Counted from the stretch's first letter, positions 1 to 5,402 are shown. The stretch is DNA of 6,706 bases from an uncultured Collinsella sp. (GCA_958453935.1 CAUDZT010000084.1:1-6706), one strand, 5' to 3'. Numbers and translations: made by a program. Notes: a model not told the origin generated them from the sequence alone.

Positions 1-337
1 GGAACAGCGACGAGAGCATGACCTGCATCATCGAGAAGATGACGAAGCGCTTGCTGATGCCGCTCCAGCAAAGGAGCGCCACGGGGATGTTGAGCGCGAG
101 CATGCCGAGCGAGATGTCGATATGAACGCCGCCGAGCGAGGTGACGCGATCGAGCAGGACCGCGACGCCGGTGAGGCCGCTCGGAAGCAGGTCGGCGGGG
201 CGAATGAACGCCTGAATCAGAAATGTCTGGAGAACGGCGGAGATGGTGACCGCCACGGCAGTAATGGCGCGGCGGACGATGGTGAGACGGCCGAGCACGA
301 GCACGCGGTCCGTGAGCTGATTGATGGCGTTCGCCAC
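1..337 (-). CDS. YitT-family (DUF161) integral membrane protein, N-terminal 112 residues only
   Basis: The gene starts at a GTG (335-337) and runs off the low-coordinate edge, so only the N-terminus is present. An AAAGGAG Shine-Dalgarno lies 5 nt upstream of the GTG, and no in-frame ATG is better placed. The translation has a hydrophobic segment at about residues 24-45, then the PADLLPSGLTGVAVLLDRVT stretch (47-66), a second hydrophobic stretch with LNIPVALLCW (82-91), and GISKRFVIFSMMQVMLSSLF (93-112). The P-x-G-x-T-G-hydrophobic stretch followed by LNIP...KRF is typical of YitT-family proteins, which are multi-span membrane proteins of poorly defined function, usually near 280-300 residues. 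Family assignment is by pattern recognition. The gene has its own candidate promoter and lies 353 bp downstream of the HAD gene, so it is probably a separate unit. Confidence 0.85.
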   Translation of the reverse strand, partial: MANAINQLTDRVLVLGRLTIVRRAITAVAVTISAVLQTFLIQAFIRPADLLPSGLTGVAVLLDRVTSLGGVHIDISLGMLALNIPVALLCWSGISKRFVIFSMMQVMLSSLF

Positions 338-382
338 GTAGGCTCCTTTCGAAGGCAGATGTAATTGTGGGGCATGCCGGCG

Positions 383-414
383 ATTGTAGCATGGAGCGCG
401 AGAGGGCGCTTCAA
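383..414 (-). promoter_or_regulatory. Candidate promoter of the YitT-family gene, overlapping an inverted repeat
   Basis: On the minus strand a TACAAT -10 box (383-388) is preceded by TGC, giving an extended -10. A TTGAAG hexamer lies upstream (409-414), but with a 20-nt spacer it is a poor -35. The predicted leader is about 40 nt. A 7-bp inverted repeat (GAGAGGG 400-406, CCCTCTC 419-425) flanks the -35 region and could be an operator. No T-run follows it, so it is unlikely to be a terminator. Confidence 0.4.
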
Positions 415-472
415 TTCACCCTCTCTCGACAACCAAAACGAGCCAGCAGCTCCCCAACCAAAGAGCCAAATT

Positions 473-595
473 CTAAGTGAGTAGACTTTTCGCGATCTAC
501 CAAGCACGCTCAAAACAGCCACCTCTCCGACCTGCGGTTTTACTAAGGCAGATACGCTTTGTGCTCGGCATGTGCCAAAAAGTCTACTCACTTAG
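473..595. repeat. 123-bp element with perfect 18-bp terminal inverted repeats (MITE-like)
   Basis: The left arm CTAAGTGAGTAGACTTTT (473-490) is the exact reverse complement of the right arm (578-595). The arms enclose 87 bp with no convincing gene. The ends are too long and perfect to be chance, and the 87-nt spacing is too wide for a simple terminator. No clear target-site duplication is visible in the flanks. It sits alone in the gap between the HAD and YitT genes. It could be a non-autonomous mobile element, a REP/BIME-type repeat, or a large cruciform or RNA structure. A minus-strand frame stays open through it, but I do not regard that frame as a gene. Confidence 0.8.
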
Positions 596-646
596 TCCGA
601 GTCGAAGCCAAACGGATCTAAATTGAAGCCAAAATGAGCCAATCCA

Positions 647-680
647 CCGCAAGAGACGTGTGAATCCGCACTTCTTGCGG
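647..680. repeat. 8-bp inverted repeat just downstream of the HAD gene
   Basis: CCGCAAGA (647-654) pairs with TCTTGCGG (673-680) around an 18-nt loop, starting 10 bp past the HAD stop codon. No T-run follows on the minus strand, so it is at best a weak or Rho-assisted 3' end, or a stabilising hairpin. Next to it, GAAGCCAAA occurs twice (604-612 and 625-633), 21 bp apart. The rest of the 338-690 gap outside this region, the 123-bp element and the YitT promoter shows nothing recognisable. Confidence 0.4.
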
Positions 681-690
681 CGAATTGACG

Positions 691-1320
691 CTACAAAGCG
701 GTCAGAATGTCGGCGAGGTTGTCGATGACGGCGTCGGCTCCCGTTTGGTCCAGGTTGACGCCCTCGTGCGGACGCAGTGCCAGGACGCGCGCACCGGAGC
801 GCTTGCCGGCCTCGATGCCCAAAGGCGAGTCCTCGATAACCAGGCACTCGGTAGGCTCCACACCCAGCGCCTCCATAGCGCGCAGGTAGATCTCGGGGTC
901 GGGCTTAAACGCACTGCACTCGTGACCGCTGATGGTGTAGTCCAGCACGTCGGCGATACCGGCAATCTCAACCAGCTCGTCAATGAGCTCACGATAGGAC
1001 GAGCTTGCGATGGCGCACTTCACGCCGCGCTCGTGCAGCTCGCGCATCACCGGCTCCGTCTGCTCGTTGAGCAGCTCGGCATACGGAACGGGGTGAACCG
1101 GGCTGTAGACCTGCTTGTACTCCACGCGCAGACGCTCGCGCAGCTCAATATCGTCGGGCACCAGCGACTTCCAAATGGCAGGCTCGTTAGACCCCGAAAG
1201 ATCGGGGATCTCGTCAAAATGGAACCCCTTCTCTTCCATAAAGGCCACGCGGCGACGGTTGTAGAACCACTCGGTATCGACCAGCACGCCGTCCATATCA
1301 AACAGCACTGCCTTGATCAT
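691..1320 (-). CDS. HAD-superfamily hydrolase (beta-phosphoglucomutase-like phosphatase/mutase)
   Basis: This 209-residue protein is a soluble cytoplasmic HAD-fold enzyme, predicted to hydrolyse or transfer phosphate on a small sugar phosphate. Motif I is DMDGVLVDT, with nucleophile D8 and acid/base D10. Motif II is the serine in IASSS (S106). Motif III is the lysine of KPDPEIY (K139). Motif IV is VIEDSPLGIEAG with E163 and D164. Residues about 15-85 form the alpha-helical C1-type cap of the beta-PGM/phosphatase subfamily. Length is normal. The ATG at 1318-1320 is chosen because GGAGGAG lies 6 nt upstream; an ATG two codons earlier would touch the Shine-Dalgarno. A strong terminator separates it from the upstream deglycase gene, so it may have its own promoter, though I could not identify one. 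Substrate is unknown; a sugar phosphate is plausible but inferred only from neighbours. Confidence 0.9.
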   Translation of the reverse strand: MIKAVLFDMDGVLVDTEWFYNRRRVAFMEEKGFHFDEIPDLSGSNEPAIWKSLVPDDIELRERLRVEYKQVYSPVHPVPYAELLNEQTEPVMRELHERGVKCAIASSSYRELIDELVEIAGIADVLDYTISGHECSAFKPDPEIYLRAMEALGVEPTECLVIEDSPLGIEAGKRSGARVLALRPHEGVNLDQTGADAVIDNLADILTAL

Positions 1321-1334
1321 ACGCATCTCCTCCC

Positions 1335-1369
1335 ACCTGCCAAAAAGGGACAGGTTTATTTTGGTAGGT
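1335..1369. repeat. GGGAC-loop palindrome in the leader of the HAD gene
   Basis: ACCTGCCAAAA (1335-1345) and TTTTGGTAGGT (1359-1369) form an 11-bp stem with one G-T wobble on the plus strand, around a 13-nt loop containing GGGACAGG. On the minus strand the same position is an A-C mismatch. The stem ends 1 nt from the GGGAGGAG Shine-Dalgarno of the HAD gene, so in that mRNA it could affect ribosome access. On the plus strand it is followed by TTTTATCT, which looks weakly terminator-like for antisense transcripts. It resembles the palindromes at 2554-2584 and 6654-6706. Confidence 0.6.
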
Positions 1370-1414
1370 TTTATCTGGTGTTTTGCGACGCGACAGACAC
1401 GCCCTCCCCAAAGC

Positions 1415-1446
1415 AAAAAAGGGGACGGGGCAAAACCCCATCCCCT
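1415..1446 (-). terminator. Strong intrinsic terminator of the PTS-deglycase operon
   Basis: Read on the minus strand, GGGGATGGGG (1445-1436), loop TTTTG, then CCCCGTCCCC (1430-1421) form a 10-bp stem with a single G-U wobble. Six T residues follow directly (1420-1415). It lies about 35 bp past the deglycase stop codon, as expected for the end of the operon. Confidence 0.92.
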
Positions 1447-1479
1447 CTCAATCAACCCGTAAGGTCTACTTACTTGTGA

Positions 1480-2463
1480 TTAGTAGGAAAGCTTCCACAT
1501 GTAGCGACGCATGGTCAGCGGGTGCTGACGGGCCTCGGCGATCTGGTTGCCGTACTCGCGCATAACGGCGAGGTGCAGCAGCGGGTTGAAGTAGGTGATG
1601 ACGCTCGCGGGCACGGCGTCAGCCAGGCCGTAGTCCTTGGAGTCGATCAGAGCGACCTTGGCGCCCATGCGCTCAAGGAAGGTGAGGGCGCGGGCGTCCA
1701 TCGGACGGGTAGCGCCATCGGACATGAAGAAGACGTAGGGCTTACCCTCGGTGGAAACCTCGAACGGGCCGTGGAAGTACTCGCCGGTGTTGTAGGCGGC
1801 GGCGTCGATCCACTGCATCTCGGTGAACAGGAAGGCGGCGTGAGAGTAAGCCATCTTCTCGGAGGCACCGGAGGCCATGAAGTAGATCATCTTGTCGTCC
1901 TTGAAGTCCTCGGCAAACTTCTTGGCGAGCTTCTTGCAGTGCTGAGCGGCGTTCTCGCAGAGATCGAAGACGTTGGTGAGGCCGGTGATCATGTCCTCGT
2001 AGTGGTCATAGCCCTCGGTCTGCTGAAGGATCTCGAGAGCAAGAGCGATGGCGTAGCCGGGCTTCTCGCACTTGGCAGCGTAGTTGGCGTGGAAGCCGTG
2101 AACGATGACGTGGTCGGCGTCGACGGTCAGAGCGGAGCCAGCCTTGTTGGTGAGGGAGACGACCGGGCAGTTGTGCTTCTTGGCGGTCTTGTTGGCCTCG
2201 ACGGTCTCGGGCGTGGAGCCACCGAGGGAGCAGGTGATCACGAAGGTGTGCTCGTTGACCCAGGAAGGCGTGTCGTAGTTGAACTCGTTAGCGGTGAAGA
2301 TCTGAACGTTCAGCTTGTCCGTGTTGTTGGCCAGGAAGTACTTGGCGGGGTAAAGGTCGGACATGGAAGCGCCGCAGCCGACGAAGGCGACGCTGTGGAT
2401 CTCGTGGTTGGACAGGACGTCAGCGACGATCTGCTTAGGGAGGTTAAGGTCGATCTCGTACAT
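1480..2463 (-). CDS. SIS-domain deglycase, FrlB/FraB/GfrF-like (6-phospho Amadori product cleavage)
   Basis: This 327-residue cytoplasmic protein has two SIS domains (about 20-150 and 190-320). Domain 1 shows VGCGAS (28-33) and the phosphosugar-binding CSLGGSTPETVEA (78-90). Domain 2 shows MASGASEKMAY (196-206), then TGEYFHGPFE (226-235). The two-domain plan, the GE[FY]xHGP[LF]E motif and the end RRYMWKLSY match deglycases that split 6-phosphofructose- or 6-phosphoglucose-amino acids into hexose 6-phosphate and the amino acid. In FraB, as I recall, the catalytic pair is E214/H230; here E215 (FTEMQW) and H231 have the same 16-residue spacing. A GlmS- or AgaS-type isomerase is the main alternative; no amidotransferase domain is present. 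The ATG at 2461-2463 is chosen because AAAGGA lies 9 nt upstream. It is the last gene of the PTS operon and would act on the phosphorylated product of that transporter. Substrate is inferred. Confidence 0.88.
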   Translation of the reverse strand: MYEIDLNLPKQIVADVLSNHEIHSVAFVGCGASMSDLYPAKYFLANNTDKLNVQIFTANEFNYDTPSWVNEHTFVITCSLGGSTPETVEANKTAKKHNCPVVSLTNKAGSALTVDADHVIVHGFHANYAAKCEKPGYAIALALEILQQTEGYDHYEDMITGLTNVFDLCENAAQHCKKLAKKFAEDFKDDKMIYFMASGASEKMAYSHAAFLFTEMQWIDAAAYNTGEYFHGPFEVSTEGKPYVFFMSDGATRPMDARALTFLERMGAKVALIDSKDYGLADAVPASVITYFNPLLHLAVMREYGNQIAEARQHPLTMRRYMWKLSY

Positions 2464-2553
2464 CTGACACATTCCTTTCGATTTTTGCGGCGCCACATTG
2501 CCGGGCGCTCGCAGGGTTACCGTGATTTGGACCGAGTCGCCGGCCCGTTGAGG

Positions 2554-2584
2554 ATGTGTCAAAGGAACTGTCCCTTTGACACAT
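2554..2584. repeat. Perfect 12-bp GGGAC-type palindrome between EIID and deglycase
   Basis: ATGTGTCAAAGG (2554-2565) and its exact reverse complement CCTTTGACACAT (2573-2584) flank a 7-nt loop. Read on the minus strand the 3' arm and loop contain AAAGGGACAG, the same core as in the element at 1335-1369. It lies in the 198-bp gap between two genes of one operon, about 90 bp upstream of the deglycase start. It has no long T-run on either strand. Likely a dispersed REP-like repeat that may also affect mRNA processing or stability. Confidence 0.75.
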
Positions 2585-2596
2585 TTAGGGATGGAA

Positions 2597-2627
2597 GCCT
2601 GCCTGGGGTATGGGATGCCAGGCAGGC
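2597..2627 (-). promoter_or_regulatory. Intercistronic hairpin after EIID
   Basis: GCCTGCCTGG (2597-2606) and CCAGGCAGGC (2618-2627) form a perfect 10-bp GC-rich stem with an 11-nt loop, 35 bp past the EIID stop. It is joined directly by a CCCCCGGGGG palindrome (2627-2636). No T-run follows on the minus strand, so full termination is unlikely. A 3'-end stabiliser or processing site that sets PTS and deglycase mRNA levels separately is more likely. I see no convincing promoter for the deglycase in the gap. Confidence 0.55.
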
Positions 2628-2661
2628 CCCCGGGGGAAAGCGATTAGGCGCTTGGTCGCGA

Positions 2662-3495
2662 CTAGGCCAGGATGCCGGCCGCGGAGAGGGCGATGCCGCC
2701 CACGATGGCGATCACGAGAAGCCAACCGGTGTTGACGTTCTTCTTGATGAGCCAGTACATAAGGCCGGTGAGGCCAAGGGAAATCATCTGGGGCATCATG
2801 CCGTCCAGGATGTCCTGGATCACGACGGTGCCCTCAGCGAACTGCAGCGGGGTGGTGGCGCCGATCAGCGTAGCGATCATGCCGCCCACGGACATAAGAC
2901 CCACGATGCCGCAGACATACATGAGCTTCTCCATGAGGTCGCCGCCCTGAAGCTTGCTCAGGTACTCGTGGCCGCCCTGATAGCCCATCTTGGCTGCGAA
3001 CCAAGTGATCAGCACAGAGGGGACGATGGAGATGAGCATAGCCAGGATCGGGCCCATGATGGAGCCCTGCTGAGCCAGCTGAACGCCCAGGCCAAAGGCG
3101 ATAACGCGGATGGTGCCCTGGAAGAAGGAGTCACCGATACCGGAAAGCGGACCCATGAGGGAGGTCTTGACCGCGTTGATCGAATCGGGATCGAAGTTCT
3201 CGGGATCCTTGGCGTACTCTTCCTCCATGGAGGCGGAGAGGCCCAGGATGAAAGCGCTCGTCTGCGGGGTGCAGTTGTAGAACGCCATATGACGGTGGTA
3301 AGCCTCTTTCTTAGCAGCGAGCTGCTTGGGGTCGGACTCATCCGGATAGAGGCGATCGAGCGTGGGAACCATGCCGTAGAGGAAGCCCATGTTCATCTGA
3401 CGCTCGTAGTTCCAAGAGGCCTGGATGGCCCAGGAGCGCCAGAAGAACTGGCTGACCTTCTTGTTCAGGGACACGTCCTTGGTTGCGGTTGCCAT
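2662..3495 (-). CDS. PTS system mannose/fructose/sorbose family EIID component
   Basis: This 277-residue membrane protein forms, with EIIC, the sugar-translocating part of a mannose-family phosphotransferase system. Family hallmarks are RSWAIQASWNYERQMNMGFL (20-39), AFILGLSASMEEEYA (81-95) and SLMGPLSGIGDSFFQGTIR (112-130). Hydrophobic segments then follow at about 132-168, 192-213, 236-251 and 258-276, the last ending at the C-terminus, as in EIID proteins. Length is normal for the family. The ATG at 3493-3495 is chosen because AAGGAGG lies 8 nt upstream; an in-frame extension to 3612 would overlap EIIC by more than 100 bp. Its Shine-Dalgarno shares bases with the TAA stop of EIIC and the gap is 13 nt, so translation is probably coupled. 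The family is certain; the sugar specificity is not readable. Confidence 0.96.
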   Translation of the reverse strand: MATATKDVSLNKKVSQFFWRSWAIQASWNYERQMNMGFLYGMVPTLDRLYPDESDPKQLAAKKEAYHRHMAFYNCTPQTSAFILGLSASMEEEYAKDPENFDPDSINAVKTSLMGPLSGIGDSFFQGTIRVIAFGLGVQLAQQGSIMGPILAMLISIVPSVLITWFAAKMGYQGGHEYLSKLQGGDLMEKLMYVCGIVGLMSVGGMIATLIGATTPLQFAEGTVVIQDILDGMMPQMISLGLTGLMYWLIKKNVNTGWLLVIAIVGGIALSAAGILA

Positions 3496-3508
3496 AGTGT
3501 GTTCCTCC

Positions 3509-4303
3509 TTAGTCTTCGTCGTCTTCGAGCGGATCGTAGTCGGAATCGACACCGGCGGCTGCATGGGAACCGTTGAACTTGAAGCCCATGAAGACGACAG
3601 CCAGGCACACACCGATCAGAGCGACCGCGATGACGGACAGGTTGAGGTAAGCGGCGAGCAGGAAACCGATGAACAGGAACGGAGTCATACCCTTCTTGAT
3701 CATCATGGTGAGCAGCAGGGCCAAGCCGTAGGCGGTCATGATCTTGGTCGAAACGTTAAGACCAGTGGACAGCCACTCGGGAACCATGTTGACGATGGCC
3801 TGAACCAAGTCGGTGCCAACAAAGACGGCGAGGAAGATCGGCAGGAAGTACATGACGGCGTACAGACCGGAGCCGGCGCAGATGTGCATACGGTAAGCGG
3901 TCTTGAACTTTCCGTTATCGATCGCGCTATCTGCCACATGGGTGAGGGCGGCGATGATGGAACGGAACACGATGCCGAGGAGCTGACCCAGGACGGCGAC
4001 CGGGATGGCGATCGTCATGGCGGTCTCGGCGGAAGCATCGGTCAGGCACGCAAAGGCAGCGGCCACGATGCCGCCCAGGACCATATCGGGCGGAACGGCG
4101 GCGCCGACCTGCACCAGGCCCATGGACACGAGCTCGACGGCGGCACCGACGGCAAGGCCGGTGGGCACATCGCCCAGCAGCAGACCGACGAGCGTAGCGC
4201 CAACGAGGGGCTGCTCGAAGTTAAGACGACCGAGCAGGCGGGAGTCCCACATGCAGAACACGCCGACGAGGCCGACGAGCACCGCACTGATGAACGTATT
4301 CAT
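3509..4303 (-). CDS. PTS system mannose/fructose/sorbose family EIIC component
   Basis: This 264-residue polytopic membrane protein is the EIIC partner that, with EIID, forms the transport channel. The family signature is clear: EQPLVGATLVGLLLGDVPTG (30-49) and GAAVPPDMVLGGIVAAAFA (67-85), with further hydrophobic segments at about 95-118, 146-166, 187-201 and 206-240. Length matches the family. The ATG at 4301-4303 has AGGAG 6 nt upstream. The C-terminus ends in an acidic tail, DSDYDPLEDDED (253-264), which looks unusual to me and would face the cytoplasm if the usual topology holds. It follows EIIAB by 36 nt and precedes EIID by 13 nt, so the three form one transcript. Confidence 0.96.
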   Translation of the reverse strand: MNTFISAVLVGLVGVFCMWDSRLLGRLNFEQPLVGATLVGLLLGDVPTGLAVGAAVELVSMGLVQVGAAVPPDMVLGGIVAAAFACLTDASAETAMTIAIPVAVLGQLLGIVFRSIIAALTHVADSAIDNGKFKTAYRMHICAGSGLYAVMYFLPIFLAVFVGTDLVQAIVNMVPEWLSTGLNVSTKIMTAYGLALLLTMMIKKGMTPFLFIGFLLAAYLNLSVIAVALIGVCLAVVFMGFKFNGSHAAAGVDSDYDPLEDDED

Positions 4304-4320
4304 ACCCTTCTCCTTTCAGT

Positions 4321-4334
4321 CAGGCAAAAGCCTG
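4321..4334 (-). promoter_or_regulatory. Small hairpin in the EIIAB-EIIC gap
   Basis: CAGGC (4321-4325) and GCCTG (4330-4334) form a 5-bp stem with a 4-nt loop (TTTT on the coding strand). It lies 5 bp from the EIIAB stop codon and just ahead of the EIIC Shine-Dalgarno. It may modulate EIIC initiation; the stem is short enough to be chance. Confidence 0.3.
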
Positions 4335-4339
4335 GTTGA

Positions 4340-5263
4340 TTACAGCTTGGCGTCGATGTCGACGCTCTGATACGTAGGGGTCTGCTGGACGTAGAGCTTG
4401 ATGCCCATGTCGAGCAGCTGGTTGACGTCGGCCTTCTGGGTGGCGTCGAGGAAGACGGAGCTGTCCTTGCCGCCAATCTGATCGGCACCGTCGTGGTTGG
4501 CGGTGGCGCCCAGGTTGATGGCGTCGAGCTTGTAGCCCTGGCAGAACTGCAGCATCTCGGCCGTGTTGCCAAAGACGAACATGACGCGCTCGCCGAGGGT
4601 GTTGAGCTTGTCCATCTTGGCGAGGGCACGCTCGACGGTGAAGACGTTCAGGCGCACGCCCTGGGGCTTGGCCAGCTTAAGGGCACCCTTCTTGATGTCA
4701 TCGTTGGCGGCAGCGTTGTCGACGACGATGATGCGCTCGGCCTGGACCTTAGTGGTCCAGGTAAAGACGACCTGGCCGTGCAGCAGACGGTAGTCAAGAC
4801 GCGCGAGGACGATCTTGGCGGGACCGGAGCTGTGACGGGACGCCTTAGCCTTCTTGGCGGGAGCCGCGGCCACCTCGACCGGTGCGTTGGGGTTGGTCAG
4901 ACCGGTGCGGGCCTCGTTGATGAGGGCCGCGAGCTCGGTGCCCTTGACGGGGGCGGGGCTCATAGCAAGCGTGAGCGCCAGCGGGATGTTGAAACCGCTG
5001 ACAACCGTGAACTTCGTGCCGTTCTTGGAAAGCTCGACCATGTTGTTGTTGACCGAGCTACCGAGCATATCGGTTAGCACATACACGGTGTCGTCCGCGT
5101 TGAACGTGGCGATCATAGCCTCAACCTTATTGGTGATGGGCTCCTTGTCGTCACGAGCAAGCGACACGACGTGGACGTTCGACACGTCGCCGAGAACCAT
5201 CTCGAGCGTGTCTTTGGCGCCTGCGGCCAGGCCGCCATGAGATGCGAGAATGATCTGATTCAT
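4340..5263 (-). CDS. PTS system mannose-family EIIAB fusion protein
   Basis: This 307-residue cytoplasmic protein relays phosphate from HPr to the incoming sugar. The EIIA domain (about 1-125) begins IILASHGGLAAG, with H9 the phosphorylated histidine, followed by VYVLTDMLGSSVNNN (60-74) and VVSGFNIPLAL (87-97). An Ala/Pro/Lys-rich linker (about 126-147) leads to the EIIB domain (about 149-307). That domain begins KIVLARLDYRLLHGQVVFTW, with H162 the second phosphorylated histidine. The order IIA-linker-IIB is that of ManX/ManL-type proteins. The ATG at 5261-5263 has a strong AAGGAGG 7 nt upstream. It is the first gene of the operon, preceded by an AT-rich promoter region. No separate EIIA or EIIB gene is needed, so the transporter is complete in this window. 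Which sugar it carries is inferred only from the deglycase at the end of the operon. Confidence 0.96.
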   Translation of the reverse strand: MNQIILASHGGLAAGAKDTLEMVLGDVSNVHVVSLARDDKEPITNKVEAMIATFNADDTVYVLTDMLGSSVNNNMVELSKNGTKFTVVSGFNIPLALTLAMSPAPVKGTELAALINEARTGLTNPNAPVEVAAAPAKKAKASRHSSGPAKIVLARLDYRLLHGQVVFTWTTKVQAERIIVVDNAAANDDIKKGALKLAKPQGVRLNVFTVERALAKMDKLNTLGERVMFVFGNTAEMLQFCQGYKLDAINLGATANHDGADQIGGKDSSVFLDATQKADVNQLLDMGIKLYVQQTPTYQSVDIDAKL

Positions 5264-5289
5264 CTTGCCTCCTCCTTTTCGTTATGTTC

Positions 5290-5331
5290 ATTATAACGTC
5301 TTATACGTTGCTTATATTGATAATTAGTATA
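5290..5331 (-). promoter_or_regulatory. Promoter region of the PTS-deglycase operon, two candidate -10 boxes
   Basis: About 55 bp of AT-rich DNA (5281-5335) in a GC-rich setting lies just upstream of EIIAB. On the minus strand it holds a perfect TATAAT (5290-5295; predicted leader about 20 nt) and a TATACT (5326-5331; leader about 56 nt). Neither has a good -35 hexamer, which suggests dependence on an activator. Two short inverted repeats could be operators: CGTTAT/ATAACG (5280-5298) and AACGT/ACGTT (5295-5309). I see no sigma-54 -24/-12 element, although sigma-54 control is common for this PTS family in other phyla. Confidence 0.5.
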
Positions 5332-5335
5332 TAAA

Positions 5336-5368
5336 CCGTTCGCGGGTGAAAAACGACCGTTGGCGGGT
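5336..5368 (-). promoter_or_regulatory. Tandem 12-bp boxes 21 bp apart, candidate regulator-binding sites
   Basis: CCGTTCGCGGGT (5336-5347) and CCGTTGGCGGGT (5357-5368) differ at one base and start 21 bp apart, two helical turns, so a protein would meet both on the same DNA face. Relative to the TATAAT promoter they would sit at about -53 to -64 and -74 to -85, a usual activator position. Relative to TATACT they overlap the spacer and -35 region, where binding could repress. No regulator gene is in the window. Confidence 0.5.
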
Positions 5369-5402
5369 TTAACGCAATCGAAACGATGGTCTTGGGTAGG
5401 TC

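Noticed and set aside
217..591. A 124-codon minus-strand frame through the 123-bp inverted-repeat element and into the YitT gene
   Set aside because: It begins inside the repeat, overlaps the well-supported YitT start in another frame, and has no domain or ribosome binding site.
685..1479. A 264-codon plus-strand frame opposite the HAD gene
   Set aside because: The minus-strand frame has all four HAD motifs in order; this one has none.
2464..2562. N-terminal extension of the deglycase to an upstream ATG at 2562
   Set aside because: The extension is encoded by the palindromic repeat and leader, and a Shine-Dalgarno well placed for the ATG at 2463 lies inside it.
2557..2562. TTGACA (minus strand) as a -35 box for the deglycase
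   Set aside because: It is part of the perfect palindrome and there is no -10-like hexamer at 16-18 nt.
1522..3576. A 684-codon open frame on the plus strand
   Set aside because: It lies exactly antisense to the deglycase and EIID genes, is rich in Gly/Val/Leu/Asp/His with no domain, and has no Shine-Dalgarno. It is a shadow of GC-rich codon use.
3496..3612. N-terminal extension of EIID to 3612
   Set aside because: It would overlap the EIIC coding end and has no family similarity; the ATG at 3495 has a strong Shine-Dalgarno and the product then matches EIID length.
3425..4339. A 304-codon plus-strand frame opposite EIIC and EIID
   Set aside because: Low-complexity Asp/Gly/His/Glu-rich translation complementary to membrane-span codons; no family features.
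5336..5400. A sigma-54 promoter for the PTS operon
   Set aside because: Control by sigma-54 is common for mannose-family PTS operons elsewhere, but I found no GG-N10-GC element in the right orientation here.
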